Origin: Bacteroidales bacterium UBA3843 | Lineage (GTDB): Bacteria; Bacteroidota; Bacteroidia; Bacteroidales; Paludibacteraceae | Direction: 5' to 3' | DNA length: 64,000 bases | NCBI GenBank assembly: GCA_002392745.1 | Contig: DGHR01000014.1 | Location: 62,001-126,000, forward strand | Part shown: in pieces, positions 6,671 to 13,631 of the stretch | How the letters are laid out: each line of letters opens with the position of its first letter | How positions within the stretch are numbered: the first letter of the stretch is position 1 | Position numbers and translations under genes: made by a program | The notes under the pieces: generated by a model | Seen by the model: only the letters and a program-made list of their open reading frames with translations | The model's database searches: none | What the model was told of the DNA's origin: nothing

Positions 6671-8638
6671 TTATTGTATTTGTTGCAAGACCGGTTGTAC
6701 GGAGAGCGAGCCGTTGACAGCTTGTTGCATCCATTGTTGCGGAGTGAGCCGGCCCAGTCTGTACCATCGTTCGTAGGTATCTGCCCATTCATGTCCGTGT
6801 TTGGCGGACAGCGCCTGTTCCAATTGGAACTGTACGATATGTCCGATAGGATAATTGGGCAGATACATCGGGCTGTTGACCATGTGCGAATAGATAGCCA
6901 GAAGCACGCAGTCGTGTTCTCCGAGCACCGGTTCGTAGTATTGGTTCCATACATTGGCTGCAATAGTCAGTACGGCTTCTTTGAGTTCTTTGGCTGTAGC
7001 TTTCGGATGGGCGTACAGCCATTGCCACATTTGCATATCCACCAGACTGACGCCCATAATCTCGTACATACCCCAGAACTGGTCAAGAATAGTTTCCCGG
7101 TTCATGGTCTGTGGCCCGTATCCGAGCAACTGCAGGTCCCGTGCCTGAAAAAGGAAAGCGCTGGTCTCGGTAAAGCCTGTATTGGGAATACCGCGGAGCA
7201 TATATTCATCCATCCTGTAGAGGCTGATTACTTCCTCTACGTTGTGTCCCATCTCATGTACGGCGATGTTGTATCCCTTGTAGTCCATTCCTTCCGGAGC
7301 GATGCGCGTACGCAGTCTGGCGGGTTCGTTGCGTCCCACGCACGGCCAGGCGTGACCGGAACCGCGTGCAGGTTCTACAACAATATGCCCTGCTATGTCT
7401 TCGGCGTTCTCTTTCTGGAAGCCGAGTGTTATCAGCATAGAAGCAATTTTTTTCTGATAGGAGATGGGGTCCGGGTAGCGTTTGCGAGTTTCGGCAGAGA
7501 GGAGTTCTTCGTTCATTCCGCTACGTGCTTTGAAACCGTCGTACCATATGTCGTATGGCCGTAGCTCGCGTCCCAAACGGGTTTTTATCTCTGCGGCAAC
7601 GGTCTGGACCTGCGGTGAACTCAGTAATTGACGGAAAAGGCTGTCCACTTCGGAAGCGGGTATCTCTATATCGCCTTCAAAATTGCGGATGATAGCCGTA
7701 GGCATGTTCGGGCTGTAGGCATCCACGCCTTGCATGGCGTGAAATACATCCAATATCTTCTGATACCGTGTGTCCGGCTCATTGCTTTCTACTTTTGACT
7801 TTTGACTTTCGACTCGATTGCTATACGGATACCAAACCGGTTCCGGGTTGTTGATGACTTCCTGAGGTATCTCCTGCCGTACGATACGCCGCATGACCTC
7901 GTAAATCATCTCCTGCTTTTCCTGATTGTCGTAATCTACTTTCAATTCGTCACGCAGGTTCCAATGGCTCAGCAGTTTCATGCCGTCCGGAAAGAGTTGC
8001 CGGCCGTCTTGCGTGCGCAGGCGATCCATATGTATATTATATCCGGCAATATAGTTTTCTGCGGCAGCCATTGTTTCCGATAGTCTGGCTTGTACGTGTG
8101 CGGGCACACGGCTGGTAAACACATCTCCGAGACGCGCTTCGGCCCATTGGCGGCGGGTCCATTGTGGTCCGAGAGTGTTTTTCTCCTCCAGACTGTAAAA
8201 GGGGAAATTCAATATAGTGATGAACGCTATTTTATTGGCAAAAAGGTCGTCTGACAGGTGTGCACGCGCATCGTAGCCGGACATGATCCAGTCAATGTCG
8301 GTCGGTTCGCCGGCATTAGTCAGTTGTGTGGGTTTCAACAACTCAACGGTAAGCATGTCTGCACTCTCATTCATCCGTTCCATGACTCGGCTGAGGCTCT
8401 CGAAGAGTGCATTGCGTTCCTCGTCGGTACGGGCGTAATGTTCCGTTACGAACGCGCGGAACTCTTCCGGACTGCCGTCCTGTTCTGTCCATAATGCTGC
8501 GGCTTGCTTCACTCCGCGTTCCATCCGCTCGTCCGCAAACGTCATCCCTTCGTACAGCGTACTTTGGTCTTTCGTACTTGTTGTGCAACTTGTCATGATG
8601 ATAACGGCTCCCATCGCCGCCCAAAGAATATGTTTCAT
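6671..8638 (-). CDS. Zinc metallopeptidase lipoprotein (M3-like)
   Basis: A lipoprotein of 655 residues from the ATG at 8636-8638; an upstream TTG in frame is less likely. The signal ends in the lipobox-like IIMTSC. The zinc site HEMGH lies in NIAVHEMGHNVEEV and is followed about 28 residues later by GFTETSAFLFQ, whose glutamate would be the third ligand, as in M3-type peptidases. It should cut peptides on the periplasmic or outer face of the envelope. An in-frame block of 7-bp repeats (7786-7813, reading VESQKSKVES) interrupts a probable loop just before NEPDTRYQK. A longer repeat array (8645-8749) occupies the whole upstream gap and supplies the only purine-rich stretch before the start. 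Confidence 0.7.
   Translation of the reverse strand: MKHILWAAMGAVIIMTSCTTSTKDQSTLYEGMTFADERMERGVKQAAALWTEQDGSPEEFRAFVTEHYARTDEERNALFESLSRVMERMNESADMLTVELLKPTQLTNAGEPTDIDWIMSGYDARAHLSDDLFANKIAFITILNFPFYSLEEKNTLGPQWTRRQWAEARLGDVFTSRVPAHVQARLSETMAAAENYIAGYNIHMDRLRTQDGRQLFPDGMKLLSHWNLRDELKVDYDNQEKQEMIYEVMRRIVRQEIPQEVINNPEPVWYPYSNRVESQKSKVESNEPDTRYQKILDVFHAMQGVDAYSPNMPTAIIRNFEGDIEIPASEVDSLFRQLLSSPQVQTVAAEIKTRLGRELRPYDIWYDGFKARSGMNEELLSAETRKRYPDPISYQKKIASMLITLGFQKENAEDIAGHIVVEPARGSGHAWPCVGRNEPARLRTRIAPEGMDYKGYNIAVHEMGHNVEEVISLYRMDEYMLRGIPNTGFTETSAFLFQARDLQLLGYGPQTMNRETILDQFWGMYEIMGVSLVDMQMWQWLYAHPKATAKELKEAVLTIAANVWNQYYEPVLGEHDCVLLAIYSHMVNSPMYLPNYPIGHIVQFQLEQALSAKHGHEWADTYERWYRLGRLTPQQWMQQAVNGSLSVQPVLQQIQ
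7786..7813. repeat. Heptad repeat (4 units) inside the metallopeptidase gene
   Basis: Four consecutive 7-mers TTTCTAC, TTTTGAC, TTTTGAC, TTTCGAC. This is the same TTT(T/C)GAC family as in sufS, tsaE and the EEP gene; three units make 21 bases and so keep the reading frame. Confidence 0.85.
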
Positions 8639-8644
8639 ATATTT

Positions 8645-8749
8645 AACCAATAACCTTTCACCAATAACCTTTCACCTTTAACCTTTCACCTATAACCAAT
8701 AACCTATAACCTTTCACCTTTACCCTCTAACCTTTACCCTCTCACCATT
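8645..8749. repeat. Heptad repeat array (15 units) between metallopeptidase and winged-helix genes
   Basis: Fifteen consecutive 7-mers of the type AACCTTT, AACCAAT, AACCTAT, CACCTTT, ACCCTCT fill the gap and run into the end of the neighbouring gene: the stop codon (8734-8736) and the last two or three codons of the winged-helix gene are made of repeat sequence. Confidence 0.9.
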
Positions 8750-9333
8750 ATCCTGAGTTCGTTGGTCGTACCATTGAGATCGAGCGAAAAAACGAAATAC
8801 TGCATTGTCAGTTTGCTATTCAGTTTCAGATATCCGGGTTGTGCAGAAGGCAGCAGCGCCGCGAGTATAGCGTCAAGCATACGTCGCAGGGCTGTAGGCT
8901 CGATAGTTATCTCGTTGACAAACGGTGTGAGGTGCATACTGGGTGTCAGTCCATGGGCTTGCAGTTCAGGTTCATGGCTTTGAAGCCAATCTCTTACAAA
9001 CGAATGCAGGTCGATGGTGTAGCGTGTCTGCGGGTGCTCGATACGGAAAACCAATCCCGCGCCGCGGATGGTTTCGATGGGACGGTCCTTCGAGAACCCG
9101 AGTTTGCGTCTCAGTGCGTTCAGGTGAACGTCAATAGTGCCGGAGTCGTATTGGAAACGGTTGCCCCATACGTTGTCAATGAGTTCCTCGCGGTTGCAGA
9201 TACGGTTGGGGTGTTTGCATAGATAGTCAAACAATCCGAATTCCAGTGCGGTAAGCCGCACCTCTTTCTCATCCACGCGCACGAGTCGTTCCTCGCGGTT
9301 CAGACTGATATGTTCCGTTATCGAGATATTCAT
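8734..9333 (-). CDS. Winged-helix (OmpR-type) DNA-binding protein without receiver
   Basis: From the ATG at 9331-9333, preceded by AAAGGGG at good spacing, the protein has 199 residues. Residues 1-100 form an OmpR/PhoB-type winged helix (VRLTALEFGLFDYLCKHPN, then the recognition region YDSGTIDVHLNALRRKLG and the wing IETIRGAGLVFRI). There is no receiver domain. The remaining ~95 residues (IEPTALRRMLDAILAALLPS...YLKLNSKLTMQYFVFSLDL) look loosely like a degenerate histidine-kinase ATPase fold, with a helix followed by strands but without an N-box asparagine or glycine motifs. Both gene ends abut heptad repeats. Function beyond DNA binding is unknown. Confidence 0.6.
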   Translation of the reverse strand: MNISITEHISLNREERLVRVDEKEVRLTALEFGLFDYLCKHPNRICNREELIDNVWGNRFQYDSGTIDVHLNALRRKLGFSKDRPIETIRGAGLVFRIEHPQTRYTIDLHSFVRDWLQSHEPELQAHGLTPSMHLTPFVNEITIEPTALRRMLDAILAALLPSAQPGYLKLNSKLTMQYFVFSLDLNGTTNELRIMVRG

Positions 9334-9355
9334 TGTATATTCCCCTTTCAACTAT

Positions 9356-9425
9356 AACCAATAACCTATGACCAATAACCTATAACCAATAACCTATAAC
9401 CTTTCACCTTTCACTTTCCACCTTT
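9356..9425. repeat. Heptad repeat array (10 units) between winged-helix and EEP genes
   Basis: Ten 7-mers: AACCAAT, AACCTAT, GACCAAT, AACCTAT, AACCAAT, AACCTAT, AACCTTT, CACCTTT, CACTTTC, CACCTTT. The stop codon of the EEP gene (9404-9406) and its last codons lie inside the array. Confidence 0.9.
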
Positions 9426-10432
9426 AGCACAATTGGAAGATGGTCTGAAAATCCGTTTTGGTAGTGAAAACCATTATAGGTCCGTTTGGGTCTCAGGCCC
9501 AGGTATTTCTCATCGGGTTCTTGTATCCATTCGGCGTTGTATATCTGCGTAGTGCTGAGGCTGTCCAGGGCTGGCGATACATAGAACTGGTCCAGACAAC
9601 TCCAACGCCCCTGGTACTTATGCGTGCCATAGCTTTCGACTTTTGACTTTCTGCTTTCGACTTTCGACTTTTGACTTTCGACTATCATCCTGTTCCTCAA
9701 ACCGGTTAGGTCGTCCTTAGGTTCGCTGTTCATGTCTCCCATGACAATGATTTTGGCATGCGCATCTGTCCTGTACACACTGTCTACGGCATGTTGCAGC
9801 ACCTCTTTGACGGCTTTTCTTTTCCATTCACTCTCAGCCGTACCGCCGCGTTGGCTTGGCAGATGGCAGACAAAGAGGTGCAGTGTATCTCGCTTGTCCA
9901 CTCTCGCGCAGACATAGAGTATATCGCGGGTCTGTAATCTGTCCGCGGCCGGGTCTGTATTCTGTACTCTGTATTTTGTACTCTGTACTCTGATAGCTCT
10001 GCTGCTAATAGTATCCACCCGTGTCTTTTTATAGACGAGCGCCACATCTATTCCTCGCGGGTCCGGACTCTCGTAGTGCACGAAATCGTATTCTCCGCGC
10101 CGCAGGATATAGCAGAGTCGTTTCAGGCATGTAGCATTCTCCACTTCCTGCAGTCCGGCTATATCCACTCCGTCCCATTCGCCGATGTGGGTGAGCACGC
10201 GCGCGATGTTCTCTACCTTGCGGTAATAGCGTGTATAGCTCCAGTTTCTCTCCCCTTCCGGCGTCCATTCCCAATCGTCTTTTTCCACCCACGCGCTATC
10301 AACCATGATGCTGTCGTGCTTCGGGTGGAACAGGTTCTCTACGTTGTAACTGACGATACGTATCGGTTCTGCCGACAGAAAACCTGTTGCCGCTATCAAG
10401 GCAATGATGATATTACAGCACTTGCGCTGCAT
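9404..10432 (-). CDS. Exported endonuclease/exonuclease/phosphatase (EEP) family protein
   Basis: A 342-residue protein with a signal peptide (MQRKCCNIIIALIAATGFLSA). The EEP fold is marked by IRIVSYNVENLF (metal-binding Asn), IAGLQEVENATCL (catalytic Glu), FVCHLPSQRGG (His region), IIVMGDMNSEP (GDxN motif) and GFSDHLPIVLKV (terminal SDHxP). Such enzymes cut phosphodiesters in DNA, RNA or other phosphorylated substrates; being exported, it probably acts on extracellular or periplasmic nucleic acid. Two heptad arrays interrupt surface loops in frame (9634-9682 and 9954-9988), and a third forms the C-terminus. The start ATG overlaps the end of bcp by 20 bases, so the two are one operon. Confidence 0.8.
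   Translation of the reverse strand: MQRKCCNIIIALIAATGFLSAEPIRIVSYNVENLFHPKHDSIMVDSAWVEKDDWEWTPEGERNWSYTRYYRKVENIARVLTHIGEWDGVDIAGLQEVENATCLKRLCYILRRGEYDFVHYESPDPRGIDVALVYKKTRVDTISSRAIRVQSTKYRVQNTDPAADRLQTRDILYVCARVDKRDTLHLFVCHLPSQRGGTAESEWKRKAVKEVLQHAVDSVYRTDAHAKIIVMGDMNSEPKDDLTGLRNRMIVESQKSKVESRKSKVESYGTHKYQGRWSCLDQFYVSPALDSLSTTQIYNAEWIQEPDEKYLGLRPKRTYNGFHYQNGFSDHLPIVLKVESER
9634..9682. repeat. Heptad repeat (7 units, TTTCGAC family) inside the EEP gene
   Basis: Seven 7-mers TTTCGAC, TTTTGAC, TTTCTGC, TTTCGAC, TTTCGAC, TTTTGAC, TTTCGAC. Translated on the minus strand as VESQKSKVESRKSKVES in a loop before the GRWSCLDQFYVS segment. Confidence 0.9.
9954..9988. repeat. Heptad repeat (5 units, TCTGTAC family) inside the EEP gene
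   Basis: Five 7-mers TCTGTAT, TCTGTAC, TCTGTAT, TTTGTAC, TCTGTAC, read as VQSTKYRVQNT. A second sequence family with the same period within the same gene. Confidence 0.85.
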
Positions 10433-10868
10433 GATTTTTAGTATCCACTTTCTCTATGATACGCACTAAAACGCCGGTTTCATCGAAGATAAATGTCTTT
10501 CTCAGCGTGCCCATGGTGGTTTTGCCGGCTCCGGTGCTAAAACGCTTCTTTTCTCCCCATGCGCCGAAGGCCTGCATCATCTCCGTTGTAGGGTCGCTCA
10601 GTAGCGGGAAGGGCAGGTTGTATTTCTCTTTGAACCGGATGTGTGATGCCAAAGAGTCTTTGCTCACACCGAGCACTGTATATCCCTGCGCCAGAAAAGC
10701 ATGGTAGTTGTCGCGTATATTGCATGCTTCGGACGTGCAACCGGGGGTGGAGTCTTTCGGGTAGAAGTAGATGACTGTCTTGTGTCCGACCAGTTTTTTC
10801 TCGGTCCATTCTTCGCCTTTCTCGTCCTGGACGTTGAAGGCAGGCATAGTGTCTCCAATCTGTAGCAT
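10413..10868 (-). CDS. bcp: Thioredoxin-dependent thiol peroxidase (Bcp/PrxQ)
   Basis: From the ATG at 10866-10868 this is a 151-residue cytoplasmic peroxiredoxin that reduces H2O2 and organic peroxides. It shows DTMPAFNVQDEKG at the start, FYPKDSTPGCTSEACNIRD with the peroxidatic Cys (PGCT) and the resolving Cys five residues on (EAC), and FGAWGEKK later. A 19-residue upstream extension is open in frame but would lie over the promoter (10895-10925), so it is not translated. The start is about 20 bases past the expected transcription start, a very short leader. It heads the operon with the EEP gene. Confidence 0.93.
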   Translation of the reverse strand: MLQIGDTMPAFNVQDEKGEEWTEKKLVGHKTVIYFYPKDSTPGCTSEACNIRDNYHAFLAQGYTVLGVSKDSLASHIRFKEKYNLPFPLLSDPTTEMMQAFGAWGEKKRFSTGAGKTTMGTLRKTFIFDETGVLVRIIEKVDTKNHAAQVL

Positions 10869-10894
10869 AGTCTTATTCTTTCGTTTTTTCGCTG

Positions 10895-10925
10895 CAAATG
10901 TACTGTTTTTTTTGCACATATGCAA
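10895..10925 (-). promoter_or_regulatory. Promoter of the bcp operon
   Basis: Minus strand TTGCATATGTG (10915-10925) and TACATTTG (10895-10902) with 20 bases between TTG and TA. It decides the bcp start codon. Confidence 0.8.
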
Positions 10926-11081
10926 GAATTTACTAAAATTTATTAAATTAATCGTTCAAGCGGAGCGAGATATGACGTTTTTGTTGTTAAAATACCCCAA
11001 AATTGCCATTTCATCCATACAAATCCATCAGTTCATGCCAACAGACAATCTTCTGATTTACTGTGATTTATAAAGTAGTTA

Positions 11082-11131
11082 TCGGAGGCAATTCGGAGGC
11101 GTATCGGAGGCAATTCGGAGGCAACTCGGAG
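11082..11131. repeat. Period-11 direct repeat (5 copies of TCGGAG)
   Basis: TCGGAG starts at 11082, 11093, 11104, 11115 and 11126, an exact 11-bp period. The unit is TCGGAGGCAAT with variation in the last bases. Confidence 0.85.
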
Positions 11132-11260
11132 TAAAATCCGCCTTTGGCATACTTATCGAGATACGCAAATTTAAGTATCATCTATTTGGTATCTTTACCA
11201 AATTGAAACAAAAAAAATTACGAATTGCGGAGAAAATGGCCTTCCAATTTACGCAAAGTG

Positions 11261-11316
11261 GACAAATTGACACCATCCGGCAGACAAATTGGCACACCCG
11301 GGTGGACAAATTGACA
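11261..11316 (+). promoter_or_regulatory. Three phased activator-like boxes upstream of hsp20
   Basis: GACAAATTGACA at 11261-11272, GACAAATTGGCA at 11283-11294 and GACAAATTGACA at 11305-11316. Starts are exactly 22 bp apart, two helical turns, placing all three on the same DNA face 13 bp and more upstream of the sigma54-like promoter. This resembles an enhancer for a bacterial enhancer-binding protein, or simply another 22-bp repeat of the kind found elsewhere in the window. Confidence 0.5.
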
Positions 11317-11327
11317 GATTTCTCGTA

Positions 11328-11344
11328 CTGGCACAGAGATTGCA
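11328..11344 (+). promoter_or_regulatory. Sigma54-type promoter upstream of hsp20
   Basis: CTGGCACAGAGATTGCA fits the sigma54 consensus YTGGCACGNNNNTTGCW at every fixed base except one (A for G after TGGCAC). Spacing between the GG and GC elements is correct. Transcription would start near 11355, giving a leader of about 165 bases. Confidence 0.5.
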
Positions 11345-11520
11345 ACTTGTAGGGTGAAAACGTTTAAAGCACGTGAGGCTGCAAAAGCAAGCAGCACTAC
11401 TGCATAGCAGCAAGCCCGTCAACTACTCCTACACCTCATGCAAACAACGCAAGATTGTTTAACCTGGGTTCTCTGAATCCCATTCGGACACAGAAACCCG
11501 CAAAATTAGGAGATTTTATT

Positions 11521-11949
11521 ATGACACCTGCAATGTATCGTAGAAATGGTTGGTTCCCAACAGTATTTGATGAGTTCTTCAATTCGGACCTGATGAATAG
11601 CGCCAGCAACACCGCTCCGTCGGTCAACGTCAAGGAAACTGAAAAAGCCTATACCGTTGAAATGGCTGCGCCGGGCGTAAAGAAAGAGTACTGCCGAGTA
11701 CATATCGACGAGGACCACAACCTCTGCGTCGCTATCGAAAACAAGTACGAACACAAAGAGGAAGACAAACACTCGCATTATCTGCGCCGCGAGTTCAGTT
11801 ACACCAATTTCGAACAACGCTACACGTTGCCGGAAGATGTGGATGAAGAGAACATCAACGCCAAGGTGGAAGATGGTATCCTGACTATCGAACTGCCGAA
11901 ACTCAAAAAAGTAGTCGGCAAGACCACCAAACAGATTGAAATCAAATAA
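11521..11949 (+). CDS. Small heat-shock protein, Hsp20 family
   Basis: A 142-residue ATP-independent chaperone that holds unfolding proteins. The alpha-crystallin domain runs from about residue 35 (PSVNVKETEKAYTVEMAAPG) to 130, with the conserved VEDGILTIELPK near the end and a short basic tail. The ATG at 11521 is chosen because TTAGGAGA lies at the right distance; an in-frame ATG at 11455 would add 22 atypical residues. The upstream region carries a sigma54-like promoter and three phased boxes, suggesting stress control through an enhancer-binding protein. A terminator follows at 12051-12082. Confidence 0.92.
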   Translation: MTPAMYRRNGWFPTVFDEFFNSDLMNSASNTAPSVNVKETEKAYTVEMAAPGVKKEYCRVHIDEDHNLCVAIENKYEHKEEDKHSHYLRREFSYTNFEQRYTLPEDVDEENINAKVEDGILTIELPKLKKVVGKTTKQIEIK

Positions 11950-12050
11950 TGTGGAGAATGGAGAGAAGTTCTAAAGTGTCAGAGTTTCAAACTCCTACAG
12001 ATTTACACTCCTGAACTTTCCAACTTTCAACTTCCCAACTTGAAAGCATC

Positions 12051-12082
12051 AAAAACGGCATCCGCAAGGCTGCCGTTTTTTT
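12051..12082. terminator. Bidirectional intrinsic terminator between hsp20 and sufS
   Basis: AAAAACGGCA, a 10-base spacer, then TGCCGTTTTTTT. The stem is followed by T-runs on both strands, fitting the convergent hsp20 and sufS. Confidence 0.8.
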
Positions 12083-12094
12083 ATGCTCTTTCAT

Positions 12095-12129
12095 CTCTAA
12101 ACAGTAGCTCGCTCCGCGAGTCTAAACTC
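12095..12129. repeat. Dispersed hairpin element, copy 1
   Basis: CTCTAAAC, then AGTAGCTCGCTCCGCGAG, then TCTAAACTC: a short hairpin (CTCGC/GCGAG) flanked by direct TCTAAAC repeats. A second copy in opposite orientation lies at 31381-31418. The sufS stop codon overlaps its end. Confidence 0.6.
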
Positions 12130-13471
12130 ACTCAAGCATTCCAATAGTCCTTTTCAGCGCTGCGATGAACGCATCCACGTCGGTTCGGTCATTGTACAAG
12201 CCGAACGACACACGCACCGTGCCCGGTACACCCAGTTCGTCTATCAGCGGTTCGGCGCAGTGGTGGCCTGTGCGCACCGCCACTCCCTGCTGGTCTAATA
12301 GAGTTCCTATATCGAAAGGGTGAATCAATCCCTCAGTTGGCTTTTGACTTTCGACTTTCGACTTTTGACTTTCGACTTTCGGCTTTTGACTTTCGACTTT
12401 CGACTTTTGACTTTCGACTTTCGACTTTTGACTATTATACACATTGAAACTGATAACTCCGGCTTTGGGTAGTCCGGCGGCGTAGATATTCACACCTTCG
12501 ATGGGCGCTAACTGCGCCTCGCAGTATTCCGTCAACTCGCGCTCGTGCGCCTCTATTGCTTCCCAACCGATGGACTGCATGTACTCTATTGCCTTGCGCA
12601 GCGCGTACGAACCCACAAAATTGGGTGTCCCGGCCTCGAACTTATACGGCAGGTCGTTATAGGTTGTGCCGCTCCAACGAACATGGTTAATCATCTCTCC
12701 CCCACCCTCATGCGGAGGCAGTTTCTCCAGCCACTCCCGTTTGCCGTACAGCACGCCTATACCCGTCGGACCGTACATCTTATGTCCCGAGAACGCCAGG
12801 AAATCGCAATCCATCGCCTGCACATCCACCTGCATGTGCGGAACCGACTGCGCACCGTCGATGCACACAGGCACACCTCGCGAATGTGCAATTCGCACGA
12901 TTTCATCGACAGGATTGATGATTCCGAGCACGTTGCTCACATGCGCTACGGAGACGAACTTCGTCTTGTCGTTCAGCATGCCCTTAAAAGCCTCTATGTC
13001 GAGCGTTTGGTCCTCTCGCAAGGGAATATGCCGCAGCACGGCTTTCTTGCGCGCACAGAGCATTTGCCATGGCACGATATTCGAATGGTGCTCCATTGCC
13101 GAAACGATAATCTCGTCGCCCTCGTGAATGTACGGTTCCTCCTGTAATTCGTAATTTTTAATTTTTAATTCCCCAAGGGCGAATGCCAGCGCGTTGATAC
13201 TGTCCGTCGTACCCTTGGTAAACACGATTTCATCGGAACTTTTCGCGTTTATCCACTCCGCTACAGCCCGTCGCGCTGCCTCGTGGTGCTGCGTCGCTAC
13301 CTGGCTCAGATGATGCACGCCGCGGTGGATATTACTGTTCCACCGGCTGTAAGCCTCAGCAATGGCATCTATCACTGCCTGCGGCTTCTGGCTCGTGGCG
13401 GCATTATCCAGATACACCAGCGCCCGTCCGTGTACCTTCTCGTTCAATATGGGAAAATCACTTCTGTTCAT
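12128..13471 (-). CDS. sufS: Cysteine desulfurase SufS, enlarged by repeat insertions
   Basis: A PLP enzyme that takes sulfur from cysteine for Fe-S cluster assembly. The PLP lysine lies in FSGHKMYGPTGIGVLYGK, the active-site Cys in RTGHHCAEPLID, and YLDNAATSQKP marks the N-terminus. At 447 residues it is about 40 longer than usual SufS (about 405). The excess is accounted for by a 13-unit heptad array (12342-12432) read as repeated SQKSKVE, lying between VISFNVYN and the HPFDIGTLLDQ segment, plus a second short array (13145-13172) read as KIKNYELQ. Both are in frame and in probable surface loops, so the enzyme is likely active. sufBCD are not adjacent. Confidence 0.92.
   Translation of the reverse strand: MNRSDFPILNEKVHGRALVYLDNAATSQKPQAVIDAIAEAYSRWNSNIHRGVHHLSQVATQHHEAARRAVAEWINAKSSDEIVFTKGTTDSINALAFALGELKIKNYELQEEPYIHEGDEIIVSAMEHHSNIVPWQMLCARKKAVLRHIPLREDQTLDIEAFKGMLNDKTKFVSVAHVSNVLGIINPVDEIVRIAHSRGVPVCIDGAQSVPHMQVDVQAMDCDFLAFSGHKMYGPTGIGVLYGKREWLEKLPPHEGGGEMINHVRWSGTTYNDLPYKFEAGTPNFVGSYALRKAIEYMQSIGWEAIEAHERELTEYCEAQLAPIEGVNIYAAGLPKAGVISFNVYNSQKSKVESQKSKVESQKPKVESQKSKVESQKPTEGLIHPFDIGTLLDQQGVAVRTGHHCAEPLIDELGVPGTVRVSFGLYNDRTDVDAFIAALKRTIGMLE
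12342..12432. repeat. Heptad repeat array (13 units) inside sufS
   Basis: Thirteen perfect or near-perfect 7-mers TTTTGAC/TTTCGAC in the order T-C-C repeated (one unit TTTCGGC). The 21-bp superperiod equals seven codons (SQKSKVE), so any multiple of three units is frame-neutral. Confidence 0.95.
13145..13172. repeat. Second heptad repeat (4 units, TAATTTT family) inside sufS
   Basis: TAATTCG, TAATTTT, TAATTTT, TAATTCC. Read on the minus strand within ELKIKNYELQ, just after the substrate-facing LAFALG helix. Confidence 0.8.
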
Positions 13472-13565
13472 CCATTCTCCATTTTAAAAGTAAATAAACC
13501 AAGATAAAGCATTCAAAAGGGTTTATTTGCGTTTATGTACTTAAATTAATTCTCCTTTGAGGCTG

Positions 13566-13597
13566 CAAAGGTACGTATTTTTTATCACATATGCAAA
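13566..13597 (-). promoter_or_regulatory. Promoter of sufS
   Basis: Minus strand TTTGCATATGTG (13586-13597) and TACCTTTG (13566-13573), 20 bases between TTG and TA. The T of the -33 box is part of the U-tract of the preceding terminator. Confidence 0.8.
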
Positions 13598-13623
13598 AAA
13601 AAATCGCCCCGAAGGACGATTTT
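13595..13623 (-). terminator. Terminator with UUCG tetraloop after the 44-residue ORF
   Basis: On the minus strand AAAATCGTCC-TTCG-GGGCGATTTT followed by six more T. The stem is closed by C(UUCG)G and includes one G-U pair, so it works only in this direction. It ends the surface-protein operon. Confidence 0.8.
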
Positions 13624-13631
13624 CTTTTTGT

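Larger units (their letters stand above)
10926..11520. other. Long regulatory intergenic region between bcp and hsp20
   Basis: No gene is supported here. The stretch holds, in order: an element shared with the region upstream of the yhcG promoter (about 10948-10972), five TCGGAG units at exactly 11-bp spacing (11082-11131), an inverted repeat ATACTTA/TAAGTAT (11149-11155 and 11172-11178), an inverted repeat TTTGGTA/TACCAAA (11185-11202), three GACAAATTG(A/G)CA boxes 22 bp apart (11261-11316), and a sigma54-like promoter (11328-11344). The rest, 11345-11520, is leader of hsp20. Confidence 0.6.

Noticed and set aside
7786..12432. Sequencing or assembly artefact as cause of the heptad arrays
   Set aside because: Units vary in sequence and the reading frames stay open through several arrays of different families, which random errors would not maintain.
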